DNA from: Agarivorans albus | GTDB lineage: Bacteria > Pseudomonadota > Gammaproteobacteria > Enterobacterales > Celerinatantimonadaceae | Direction of reading: 5' to 3' | Assembly: GCF_019670105.1 (NCBI RefSeq) | Contig: NZ_AP023032.1 | Span: forward strand, 3,218,972 to 3,282,971 | Length of the DNA: 64,000 bases | Shown here: positions 1 through 7,710 of the stretch, in pieces | Position numbering within the stretch: position 1 is the stretch's first letter | Layout: every line of letters begins with the position of its first letter | Position numbers and translations under genes: made by a program | Notes under the pieces: generated by a model | The model's database searches: none | Told to the model about the DNA's origin: nothing | Seen by the model: only the letters and a program-made list of their open reading frames with translations

Positions 1-595
1 TTTGTTGTAACTCTTTCAAAAGCTCCAAAATCTGCAATTGAATTGTGACATCCAAGGCTGTGGTCGGCTCGTCGGCAATTAGTAGTTTTGGCTCAGTGGC
101 TAAGGCCATAGCAATCATCACCCGTTGCCTTTGCCCACCAGAAAGCTCATGAGGAAAGCTGTTTAAACGTTTTTCTGGCTCTAAAATGCCCACCAGGTTC
201 AATAACTCTAACACCCTTTCGCGTGCCTGTTGTTTATGCATGCCTCGGTGTACACACAATACTTCGCTTATTTGTTTTTCAACACTATGAAGAGGATTAA
301 GCGAGGTAAGAGGCTCTTGGAATATCATTGCGATTTGGTCGCCACGTAAGGCCTGCAGCAGTTTTTTAGGTTGGTTTAGCACCGACTTCTGCTGCAGCAA
401 AATCTCGCCCTTAACATCGGCTTTATCACCCAGTAAAGACAATACCGACAGCGCAGTCACCGATTTCCCGGAACCACTCTCCCCCACCAAGGCCAAGATC
501 TCACCAGCATAGACATCAAAACTAACTTGCTTTACTACCGGCTCTGGCAAACCAAAACAAACAGATAGCTGTTTTACTTCTAATAACTTGTTCAT
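1..595 (-). CDS. yejF: YejF, ATPase of the YejABEF peptide ABC importer (3' part beyond window)
   Basis: Partial gene: about 198 N-terminal residues are visible and the reading frame runs off at base 1; the family is usually about 530 residues with two ATPase halves, so only the first half is here. The sequence shows Walker A GESGSGKS (residues 38-45), the ABC signature LSGGQRQR and Walker B LLIADEPT. It would power uptake of peptides, and in enterobacteria of microcin C, at the cytoplasmic face of the inner membrane. The ATG lies 10 bases after the yejE stop, so it is the last gene of a yejA-B-E-F operon. No strong Shine-Dalgarno sequence precedes it, suggesting translational coupling. Confidence 0.93.
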   Translation of the reverse strand, partial: MNKLLEVKQLSVCFGLPEPVVKQVSFDVYAGEILALVGESGSGKSVTALSVLSLLGDKADVKGEILLQQKSVLNQPKKLLQALRGDQIAMIFQEPLTSLNPLHSVEKQISEVLCVHRGMHKQQARERVLELLNLVGILEPEKRLNSFPHELSGGQRQRVMIAMALATEPKLLIADEPTTALDVTIQLQILELLKELQQ

Positions 596-605
596 TGTCA
601 GCTAC

Positions 606-1658
606 CTACACTCGTTTTCTAGGGTCGAAAGCATCTCGGGCTGCTTCACCAATAAATACCAACAACACTAAGATAATCGACATGGAAAAGAATGCAGTTA
701 TCCCTAACCAAGGCGCTTGCAGATTGTTCTTTCCTTGCGCCACCATTTCACCTAACGAAGGCGAGCCCGGCGGTAAACCAAAGCCGAGATAATCCAAACC
801 AGTTAGCGCGGTAAGCCCACCAATAAAGATAAACGGCATAAAGGTTAACGTAGCAATCATCGCATTGGGCAGTATATGTCGTGCCATTATCGCTCTGTCG
901 CCTACCCCTAAGGCACGAGCCGCTTTTACATACTCTAAATTACGGCCTCGCAAAAACTCGGCACGTACTACATCAACCAAACTCATCCAACTGAATAGCA
1001 GCAAAATGCCGAGTAGCCACCAAAAGTTTGGCTGTACCAAACTGGATAAAATAATTAGCAAAAACATTTGCGGCATGCCCGACCAAATCTCAATGAAGCG
1101 CTGACCAAACAAATCCACACGTCCGCCAAAGTAGCCTTGCATAGCACCTACCGCTACACCAATCACCGAACTGCTAATCGCCAGAACTAAAGCAAACAAT
1201 ACCGACAAACGAAAACCATATAATAAGCGCGAGAAAACATCTCGGCCTTGGTCATCGGTACCTAACCAGTTAACACCAGTAGGCGGAGAAGGCGATGGCA
1301 CATTAAGATTGTAATTTATGGTTCCGTAAGAAAAACGCACCGGTGGCCACAGCATCCACCCACCTTGCTCTGTAATCAGGTCTTGAATGTAGGGGTCCGA
1401 ATAATCAGCCGCTAAATCGAAGTCTCCCCCAAAATCTAGCTCAGTGTATTCACTCACTACCGGCATCATCCATTGCTGCTGGTAGCGAATTAACACGGGT
1501 TTATCATTAGCAATAAATTCAGCAAATAAGCTAGTGAAAAACAGCAGAATAAATAGCCAAAAACTCCAGTAGCCACGACGATTAGCTTTAAACTGCAACC
1601 AACGACGCTGATTGAGTGGACTGGCTTTAGCGCGCTTCCATTGAGCGACAACTCCCAT
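606..1658 (-). CDS. yejE: YejE, inner-membrane permease of the YejABEF importer
   Basis: About 350 residues. A membrane segment lies near the N-terminus (WSFWLFILLFF) and several more surround the ABC permease EAA loop, seen as YVKAARALGVGDRAIMARHI. The protein follows E. coli YejE closely as I remember it (NRRGYW near the start, ANDKP, LGTDDQGRDVFSRLLYG, GKNNLQAPWLGITAF). I chose the ATG at 1658 over an upstream start at 1694 because GGGAGG sits 7 bases before it and it begins one base after the yejB stop. It pairs with YejB to form the translocation channel for peptides delivered by YejA. Confidence 0.94.
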   Translation of the reverse strand: MGVVAQWKRAKASPLNQRRWLQFKANRRGYWSFWLFILLFFTSLFAEFIANDKPVLIRYQQQWMMPVVSEYTELDFGGDFDLAADYSDPYIQDLITEQGGWMLWPPVRFSYGTINYNLNVPSPSPPTGVNWLGTDDQGRDVFSRLLYGFRLSVLFALVLAISSSVIGVAVGAMQGYFGGRVDLFGQRFIEIWSGMPQMFLLIILSSLVQPNFWWLLGILLLFSWMSLVDVVRAEFLRGRNLEYVKAARALGVGDRAIMARHILPNAMIATLTFMPFIFIGGLTALTGLDYLGFGLPPGSPSLGEMVAQGKNNLQAPWLGITAFFSMSIILVLLVFIGEAARDAFDPRKRV

Positions 1659-1659
1659 G

Positions 1660-2751
1660 CTACTGCCTCCCCTCAAAGTTAATTCGAGGGTCAATCATGG
1701 TGTAGGTAATATCACTTATCAGTTTAAGAACTAAACCAATTAACGTTGACATATACAAGGTACCAAACACCACGGGGTAATCACGATTAACCACCGCCTC
1801 AAAGCCCAGTAAACCCAAGCCATCGAGAGAGAAAATAACTTCGATCATAAATGAGCCAGTTAAGAAAATACTGATTAAGGTTGCAGGTAAACTCGAGATA
1901 ACCAGTAACATCGCATTACGAAAAACATGGCCGTAAAGTACCCGATTTTCGGTTAAGCCCTTAGCCCTAGCGGTAAGCACATATTGTTTATTAATCTCAT
2001 CCAAGAAAGAGTTTTTAGTCAGCATAGTTAAGGTAGCAAAACTACTAATTACCATGGCTGTTACAGGTAGCGTGAGGTGCCAAAAGTAATCACCCACTTT
2101 GCCTAGCAAACTTAGTTCGTCCCAGTTACTAGACGTTAAACCACGCAGCGGGAACCAATCCCAATAACTGCCACCAGCAAAAAGCACAATCAGCATAATC
2201 GCAAATAAGAAATTGGGAATGGCAAAACCAATGGTAACCGCTGTTGAACTCCATATATCAAAGCGGCTGCCGTGTTGCACCGCTTTGCGGATGCCTAATG
2301 GAATGGAGATCCCGTAGACTAATAAAGTGGTCCATAAGCCCAAGGAAATAGACACCGGCATCTTTTCTAGAATTAAATCAACGACAGAGCTGTCACGATA
2401 AAAACTGTCACCAAAATCGAAACGAAGGTAGTTGCCTAGCATCTCAAAATAGCGCTCGTGTAAGGGTTTATCAAAACCATACAGTTGCTCTAACTCTTCA
2501 ACCAGCTCTGGTGGTAAACCTTGTGCTCCGCGATACTGGCTAGAATTCCCGCCATTATTAGATTGAATAATTTCGGTATCTACACCGGAATCAACGCGGC
2601 GGGTAGCAGAGGTATCAATGCCCTGTATCTTAGCAATGGCTTGTTCAACCGGCCCACCCGGCGCAGATTGAATAATAATGAAATTAAGAGTCATGATCCC
2701 CAGCAAAGTGGGGATCATCAATAATAAACGTCGAAGAATGTAGCTAGTCAT
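1660..2751 (-). CDS. yejB: YejB, inner-membrane permease of the YejABEF importer
   Basis: About 363 residues with the ATG at 2751, close to the 364 of E. coli YejB. The N-terminus ([16 protein letters not shown]) and the APGGP motif are typical of DppB/OppB-type permeases; the EAA loop is [11 protein letters not shown]. An in-frame TTG at 2766 would overlap the end of yejA; neither start has a good Shine-Dalgarno sequence, and the ATG was preferred for similarity and length. The gene directly follows yejA and abuts yejE, so the permease pair is probably translated in step. Confidence 0.93.
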   Translation of the reverse strand: MTSYILRRLLLMIPTLLGIMTLNFIIIQSAPGGPVEQAIAKIQGIDTSATRRVDSGVDTEIIQSNNGGNSSQYRGAQGLPPELVEELEQLYGFDKPLHERYFEMLGNYLRFDFGDSFYRDSSVVDLILEKMPVSISLGLWTTLLVYGISIPLGIRKAVQHGSRFDIWSSTAVTIGFAIPNFLFAIMLIVLFAGGSYWDWFPLRGLTSSNWDELSLLGKVGDYFWHLTLPVTAMVISSFATLTMLTKNSFLDEINKQYVLTARAKGLTENRVLYGHVFRNAMLLVISSLPATLISIFLTGSFMIEVIFSLDGLGLLGFEAVVNRDYPVVFGTLYMSTLIGLVLKLISDITYTMIDPRINFEGRQ

Positions 2752-2758
2752 TGGGTAA

Positions 2759-4531
2759 CTATTCAACCCACCAGCTATCTAAACCCAGCGCATATTTAGG
2801 GTTACGCTCAGGTCGTTTAAGTTTATCCCAATAGGCCACTCGCCAAGCATTTAAGTGCCATTGCGGCACTACGTAATACGACCACAACAATACTCGGTCT
2901 AAAGCACGGGTTGCATCAATCAGGGCCTGACGATCCTCGGCAGCAATTACCGCTTCAATCAACGAGTCGATAACCGGGCTATTTACACCAATGATATTGC
3001 GAGACCCAGTATGCTCAGCGGCTTTACTTCCCCAAAAATCACGCTGTTCATTACCCGGAGATGACGACTGACCAAAACTGCCGACCACCATATCAAAATC
3101 AAAGTTCTGCACCCGATTCACATATTGCGATACATCAACTACGCGCACTTCGGTGCTAATACCAATTTTTTGTAGGTTGCGCGTGTAAGGTAATACGATG
3201 CGCTCAAAACTCTTTTGGTATAGCAAAAACTCAATGTGCATTTGCTTGCCATTGGCATCGAGCAACTTGCCTTTGTTTAAACTCCACCCCGCCTCTTTTA
3301 GCAGCGCTAGAGCTTCGCGCATTTGCGGCCTAATATTACCGTCACCTCGGGTTTTCTCTAGAGTAAATTCTTTAGTGAATACCTCTTGCGGTAGCTGCTT
3401 TTTAAATGGTTCCAACAATGCCAACTCACCACCCTCTGGTAAGCCAGTTGATGCTAACTCTGAAGCAGCAAAATAGCTATTCGTGCGTTTGTACGCCCCG
3501 TAAAAAAGTTGCTCATTAGTCCATTCAAAATCAAATAATAAACCAATTGCTTTGCGCACTTCGGTTTGCTTAAACAAATCGCGACGGGTATTAAATACAA
3601 AGCCCTGCATGCCTTGAGGATTTTCGTTGCTCAAGGTATCGGTATGTACTTTGCCGCTATCAAACATTGGGCCGGTATATGCGGTAGCCCAGTCTTTAGC
3701 ACTGGTTTCGATGCGGTAATCAATTCGGCCTGATTTAAAAGCTTCTAGCGCCACTGACGAATCTCGGTAGTACTCATATTTAATCTCAGCAAAGTTATGA
3801 CGCCCGCGATTAATCGGTAAATCCTTAGCCCAATAATCTTTAACCAACTGATAACTCACCGAACGGCCAGTATCAAACTCACCCAATTTATATGGGCCAG
3901 AGCCCAGCGGGATGGTTAAATCGGCTTTAGAAAAGTCATGATTTTGCCAAAAGTGCTTAGGCAAAATTGGCAGTTGACCCAAGATAAGTGGCAACTCGCG
4001 ATTGGTGCCATCGGCAAAGGTAAAACGCACACTCGATACAGACTCGGCTTTTACCTCTTTAATGCTGCCGTAATAAGCGCGGTAAAATGGCGCGCCTTTT
4101 TCTATCAATAAATTAAAGGTGAATACAACATCTTCTGCAGTGACAGGTTTGCCATCATGAAAACGCGCTTCTGGGCGAAGGTTAAAACGAACCCAAGAGC
4201 GATCTGCTGGTAAATCAATACTCTCGGCCAGCAAACCGTATTGAGCGAATGCTTCATCATCATTGCTGGTTAATAAGGTATCGTAAATTTGGCCAACACC
4301 TGCAGCAGAATTGCCTTTTACGATGAAGGGGTTAAACGTATCGAAGGTGCCTTGTGCTTCATGGGTCACACTGCCCTGCTTGGGCGCATCAACATTAACA
4401 TAAGGAAGGTGGCTAAAATCTGCGGCTAAGGCAGGTTCACCGTGCATCACTAGGGCGTGGGAGCGAACAAAATCTTCGGCATGAGCTACGTTTAAAACCA
4501 AAAGTGCAAAAGCCGATAACAGCCATTTCAT
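2759..4531 (-). CDS. yejA: YejA, periplasmic peptide-binding protein of the YejABEF importer
   Basis: 590 residues, close to E. coli YejA (about 604). A signal peptide is visible ([18 protein letters not shown], cleavage near residue 18). The body is an extracellular solute-binding protein family 5 fold: GTFDTFNPF near the start and [18 protein letters not shown], the family's best-conserved block, near residue 125. It delivers oligopeptides to the YejB/YejE channel. Upstream, AAGGAA precedes the ATG and a short inverted repeat (4555-4570) lies in the leader. It is the first gene of the operon, as usual for a binding protein that must be made in excess. Confidence 0.94.
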   Translation of the reverse strand: MKWLLSAFALLVLNVAHAEDFVRSHALVMHGEPALAADFSHLPYVNVDAPKQGSVTHEAQGTFDTFNPFIVKGNSAAGVGQIYDTLLTSNDDEAFAQYGLLAESIDLPADRSWVRFNLRPEARFHDGKPVTAEDVVFTFNLLIEKGAPFYRAYYGSIKEVKAESVSSVRFTFADGTNRELPLILGQLPILPKHFWQNHDFSKADLTIPLGSGPYKLGEFDTGRSVSYQLVKDYWAKDLPINRGRHNFAEIKYEYYRDSSVALEAFKSGRIDYRIETSAKDWATAYTGPMFDSGKVHTDTLSNENPQGMQGFVFNTRRDLFKQTEVRKAIGLLFDFEWTNEQLFYGAYKRTNSYFAASELASTGLPEGGELALLEPFKKQLPQEVFTKEFTLEKTRGDGNIRPQMREALALLKEAGWSLNKGKLLDANGKQMHIEFLLYQKSFERIVLPYTRNLQKIGISTEVRVVDVSQYVNRVQNFDFDMVVGSFGQSSSPGNEQRDFWGSKAAEHTGSRNIIGVNSPVIDSLIEAVIAAEDRQALIDATRALDRVLLWSYYVVPQWHLNAWRVAYWDKLKRPERNPKYALGLDSWWVE

Positions 4532-4554
4532 GATACGCGGTTCCTTATTGAGTG

Positions 4555-4570
4555 AGTCGAATCATCGACT
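4555..4570. repeat. Short inverted repeat upstream of yejA
   Basis: AGTCGA-ATCA-TCGACT, a perfect 6-bp inverted repeat with a 4-base centre, 24-39 bases before the yejA start. No T-run follows on either strand, so it is not a typical terminator. It could be an operator or a 5'-leader hairpin; nothing else supports either. Confidence 0.35.
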
Positions 4571-4625
4571 TAACTAATATCTAGCTCTAGTTATAACCGA
4601 CTCGAAAGCAAAAGATAAAGGGCTA

Positions 4626-6833
4626 TTAGCCAAATTTGCTCTGAAAACGCTGAATATATCTCTCCAAGGCTTCTGCAGTAATCGCTTTGCTGGATAAATA
4701 ACCTTGATAGAAGGTACACCCTTGTTGTTTAAGAAAGGCTAATTGCTGGCGCGTTTCAACGCCTTCAGCGGTAACAGTAAAGCCTAAATGGTTGGCCATC
4801 GCCAATACTGCATCAACAATGGCCATGTCTCGGCTATCACGTGGAATATCACGAATAAACGAGCGGTCGATTTTTAGTTCATCCACTGGCAAGCGCTTCA
4901 AATAACTTAAAGACGAGTACCCGGCACCAAAGTCATCAATGGAAAAACGCAGCCCCATTTCCTTTAGCTGCTCCATTTTTCGAATAGTGTCTTCTGCATG
5001 GCCTAGCACCACCGATTCAGTAATTTCTAAATTAAGCATCGCGCCATCAATGCTGTAACGCGTCATCAGCTCTTCTACTCGGTCAACAAATTCAGGATGA
5101 TGAAACTGTTTAGCACTAACATTCACTGATAATTCTGGCAACAGTAAACCCTTTTGCTGCCACTGCGCCATGTGTTTACAGCTTTGCTCTAATACCCACA
5201 TACCAATATCAATGATCAGGTCTGACTCTTCGGCAATGGGAATAAACTCGGTGGGTGAAACCAAACCTTTACCTTCAGGTTGCCAGCGCACTAAGGCCTC
5301 TGCGCCGACTAACTCACCAGTAGACACCATGTGCTGCGGCTGGTAATAAAGCAGCAACTCGTCGTTGGCCAAGGCTCCACGTAATGCGTTATGTAGCTTT
5401 AAACGTTTATCGGCCTGTTTTTGCATACCATCATCAAAAAAGATAACGGTACGTCGACCGGCTGACTTTGCTTGATACATCGCTGTATCAGCCTGCTTCA
5501 ATAGGTCTTCAGCGGTTTGCCCCTTACCAGGAAACAAGGTAATGCCTACGCTGGCACCAATATGCAGCGACTGGCCATCAAAGGGATAAGGAGAGGAAAT
5601 AGTTTGGATTAAGCGTTTACCTACAATATTGGCTTGTTGCTCTGCGTGAGGAGGGCTTTCTCCTAAATCTGCCAGCAGCAAAACAAATTCATCACCACCT
5701 AAGCGAGCCAGCACGTCTCCTTCACGAATAAGCTCTTGCAAACGCTTGGCTACCTGCTGCAATACCCAATCGCCTGCTGCATGCCCTAATGAGTCGTTAA
5801 TGTTTTTAAAATGATCTAAGTCGATAAACAGCAAAGCGCCAATGGCATGCTGCTTTTTAGCACGTGAAAAACAAAGGCTAAGTTCTTCGCGCAGCTTTCG
5901 ACGATTAGGCAAACCAGTAAGCTCATCAAAATAAGCCAAATGTTGAATTTGCTGTTCTGTGGCTTTGTTTGCCGATATGTCTTGAAGACACACTACGTAA
6001 TGGGTCAACGAATCTAAATCATTGTGAACAGCAGTGATGGTTTCTTGCTGGGTGTAACGTTGGCCATTTTTGCGCTGCCGTTCTACCTCACCTTTACGCC
6101 TAACCGTGCCATCTACTTCTTCAATAAATACTGGGCTTGGATTGCCCAGCACTTCTGTGAGTTCCTGTCCCAATACTTCATGTTGTTGATAACCAGTAAT
6201 TTGGCTAAACGCCTTATTAACTTTAACGATGCGATAATTTACGTCGGTAATAATAAGCCCTTCATTACTCTCAAAGGCGATCGCCGACAGGCTCAAGGCT
6301 TCTCGTTGTTGTTGAACCTCAAATTCGCTACTTAAACGTTCAAAGAATGGGGCTAACAGTTGTTCGAGCAAAGCATGATCAAACTTTGCCTGGCTAAAAC
6401 TAAAGGCAATATAGCCAATTACCCGCTGTTGCTGAATTATTTGCTGTGCCCAGAAACCTTGTAACGGTTGCTGGATCTCAGGTTGGGTGCTCGCATAATC
6501 AGGATGAGCTTGTTGCAGATTATCAATATTTACAACCCGCCTAGCGCGTATTTCAGCCAGCAGGTTAGCTGAGGCAGGGCTTAGCTTCCCACCAATAAAC
6601 TGGCCTTCTCGCCAATAGCGAATACAAGGAAGGCTAGGGGTTCGAGAATCGAAGTGAGCAATATAGCCTTCGCAAGCACCAACTTGCTGCGCCAATCTGC
6701 TAATGAGTTCGTCAAAAAAGCCTTCGCTAGGCTTAGCGGCTAAGGCAAGCGCGAGCTCGGTAAGTGCAGTGGAGGTTTCAGAAGACGACGCGGGGGAATT
6801 CACAACGCTGATTGTAGGTTGAATATTGTCCAT
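4626..6833 (-). CDS. Cytoplasmic PAS-GGDEF-EAL cyclic-di-GMP turnover protein
   Basis: About 735 residues from the ATG at 6833 (an in-frame TTG at 6842 is less likely). In the 738-residue numbering: an N-terminal GAF-like region (about 28-175), a PAS domain (about 185-295, with ITDVNYRIVKVNKAFSQITGY), a GGDEF domain with intact GGDEF at 382-386 and an RxxD product-inhibition site (373-376), and an EAL domain with EAL at 515-517 and DDFGAGYSS at 636-644. Both catalytic signatures look intact, so it could make or degrade cyclic-di-GMP. No signal peptide or membrane segment is seen, which points to a cytoplasmic sensor. It stands alone between yejA and raiA; the ligand is unknown. Confidence 0.9.
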   Translation of the reverse strand: MDNIQPTISVVNSPASSSETSTALTELALALAAKPSEGFFDELISRLAQQVGACEGYIAHFDSRTPSLPCIRYWREGQFIGGKLSPASANLLAEIRARRVVNIDNLQQAHPDYASTQPEIQQPLQGFWAQQIIQQQRVIGYIAFSFSQAKFDHALLEQLLAPFFERLSSEFEVQQQREALSLSAIAFESNEGLIITDVNYRIVKVNKAFSQITGYQQHEVLGQELTEVLGNPSPVFIEEVDGTVRRKGEVERQRKNGQRYTQQETITAVHNDLDSLTHYVVCLQDISANKATEQQIQHLAYFDELTGLPNRRKLREELSLCFSRAKKQHAIGALLFIDLDHFKNINDSLGHAAGDWVLQQVAKRLQELIREGDVLARLGGDEFVLLLADLGESPPHAEQQANIVGKRLIQTISSPYPFDGQSLHIGASVGITLFPGKGQTAEDLLKQADTAMYQAKSAGRRTVIFFDDGMQKQADKRLKLHNALRGALANDELLLYYQPQHMVSTGELVGAEALVRWQPEGKGLVSPTEFIPIAEESDLIIDIGMWVLEQSCKHMAQWQQKGLLLPELSVNVSAKQFHHPEFVDRVEELMTRYSIDGAMLNLEITESVVLGHAEDTIRKMEQLKEMGLRFSIDDFGAGYSSLSYLKRLPVDELKIDRSFIRDIPRDSRDMAIVDAVLAMANHLGFTVTAEGVETRQQLAFLKQQGCTFYQGYLSSKAITAEALERYIQRFQSKFG

Positions 6834-7104
6834 AGTGGTCAACAGTGAAGCAAGGCATCCTTTGGCTTATGACTAATTAAAAACTAATTGCTAACACCAA
6901 GCGCTTGTTATTCACTCCAATGTGCCCAAGTTCGCCATAACATTCAAGCGATTTTCGGTAATTTATAGTACTTTTCGCTAAGCAATCACATTCACAAGCT
7001 CAGCCAATTTAACCCTTAAGAAATAGTGAGCTAGATCTGGTTTTTTATTTATGAAAGTCGTATTCTGGAGTTGAAATAATTACTAGATAGTCTTTGGGAG
7101 GCTT

Positions 7105-7479
7105 ATGATTATTGATATTACCAGCAAGACAATTTCTATTACCCCAACCATTCGCGAGCACATTGCCGCGCGCTTTAAGAAACTGGAAAAAAACCAAATT
7201 CCGCTCATATCACCAAAAGTGATTATCACCACCGACAATAAAAAGGTAAAAGTAGAAGCGAAGATCAATCTGCCAAACGGACAACTGTTTGCCAGCGATG
7301 AACATCAAGACCTGAGCGTTGCCATTAACAATTTAGGGCAAAAACTTGAACGCCAGTTACACCGCTTCCAAGATAAGCCTAATGCGCACCGCGCTAGCCG
7401 CTCTGGAAAAGATTTCTTACGTTCGCCGAGTGAAGTAGACGACGGCGAGCCTAGCTCCGAGGATGAACAAGCCGCTTAA
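7105..7479 (+). CDS. raiA: RaiA/YfiA ribosome-associated inhibitor (hibernation factor)
   Basis: 124 residues, similar in length to E. coli RaiA (113) and short like the HPF/RaiA class rather than long HPF. It starts MIIDITSKTISITPTIREH and contains LPNG and the basic stretch NLGQKLERQLHRFQDK, followed by an acidic tail (DDGEPSSEDEQ) as in RaiA. RaiA binds the 30S decoding centre and blocks initiation during cold shock or stationary phase. GGAGG lies 6 bases before the ATG. In E. coli raiA also sits directly before pheL-pheA, which supports the assignment over Hpf. A hairpin (7493-7527) follows. Confidence 0.9.
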   Translation: MIIDITSKTISITPTIREHIAARFKKLEKNQIPLISPKVIITTDNKKVKVEAKINLPNGQLFASDEHQDLSVAINNLGQKLERQLHRFQDKPNAHRASRSGKDFLRSPSEVDDGEPSSEDEQAA

Positions 7480-7492
7480 AGGCTAAATAAAG

Positions 7493-7527
7493 AGTAATAC
7501 CAAGCAACTAATCGCTTGGTATTACTT
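7493..7527. terminator. 12-bp hairpin between raiA and the phe leader
   Basis: GTAATACCAAGC (7494-7505) pairs perfectly with GCTTGGTATTAC (7514-7525) across an 8-base loop. Only a weak T-run follows on the plus strand, so termination of raiA is plausible but not certain. Its right arm shares the 12 bases TTGGTATTACTT with the end of the repeat element at 20484-20645, so it may be a repeat-derived hairpin. Confidence 0.55.
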
Positions 7528-7554
7528 GACTTTCCCCTGATTGCTTTTTAGTCT
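7526..7554 (+). promoter_or_regulatory. Candidate promoter of pheL-pheA
   Basis: TTGACT (7526-7531) is five of six for a sigma-70 -35 box; 17 bases later TAGTCT (7549-7554) is a weak -10. Transcription would then begin close to the pheL ATG at 7561, leaving almost no 5' leader. Placement downstream of the raiA hairpin and just before the leader peptide is the main support. Confidence 0.4.
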
Positions 7555-7560
7555 GACGTC

Positions 7561-7617
7561 ATGAAAATATTCAACACCCGATTTTTGTTTGGTTTCTTTT
7601 TTACTCCACCCTTTTAG
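7561..7617 (+). CDS. pheL: PheL, phenylalanine-rich leader peptide of the pheA attenuator
   Basis: 18 codons reading MKIFNTRFLFGFFFTPPF followed by TAG. Seven of the 18 residues are Phe, including three in a row, which is the signature of a phenylalanine-sensing leader such as E. coli PheL. It lies 94 bases before pheA, and a terminator plus an alternative pairing arm follow (see 7616-7690). Scarce charged tRNA-Phe would stall the ribosome in the Phe run and permit read-through. No clear Shine-Dalgarno sequence precedes the ATG and an in-frame TAG lies four codons upstream, so this ATG is the only sensible start in frame. Confidence 0.88.
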   Translation: MKIFNTRFLFGFFFTPPF

Positions 7618-7690
7618 GGAGGCGGACGGAATTGGTGTAAAAACGAAAACACACAGAATCCATAAAGCCTCCTTCTTAGGAGGCTTTTTT
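7616..7690 (+). promoter_or_regulatory. Phenylalanine attenuator (antiterminator and terminator) of pheA
   Basis: The terminator stem is AAAGCCTCC (7664-7672) with GGAGGCTTT (7679-7687), a 6-base loop and a T-run to 7690. The same GGAGGC word occurs upstream at 7618-7623, at the pheL stop codon, and can instead pair with GCCTCC (7667-7672), extended to 8 pairs with one G-U. These two pairings exclude each other, giving a classical transcription attenuator: stalling at the leader Phe codons favours the antiterminator, and free translation favours termination before pheA. Confidence 0.85.
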
Positions 7691-7710
7691 GTTAACAGGG
7701 AATACAACAG

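Noticed and set aside
595-1104. Plus-strand frames at 595-792 and 865-1104
   Set aside because: They lie opposite yejE, which has clear family similarity; the frames have no ribosome site or recognisable domain.
4626-4640. Frameshift or truncation in the cyclic-di-GMP gene
   Set aside because: The frame is continuous through a complete EAL domain and ends normally.
7522-7707. Minus-strand frame of 61 codons over the phe leader region
   Set aside because: It runs opposite the Phe leader and attenuator, whose structure is convincing; no ribosome site.
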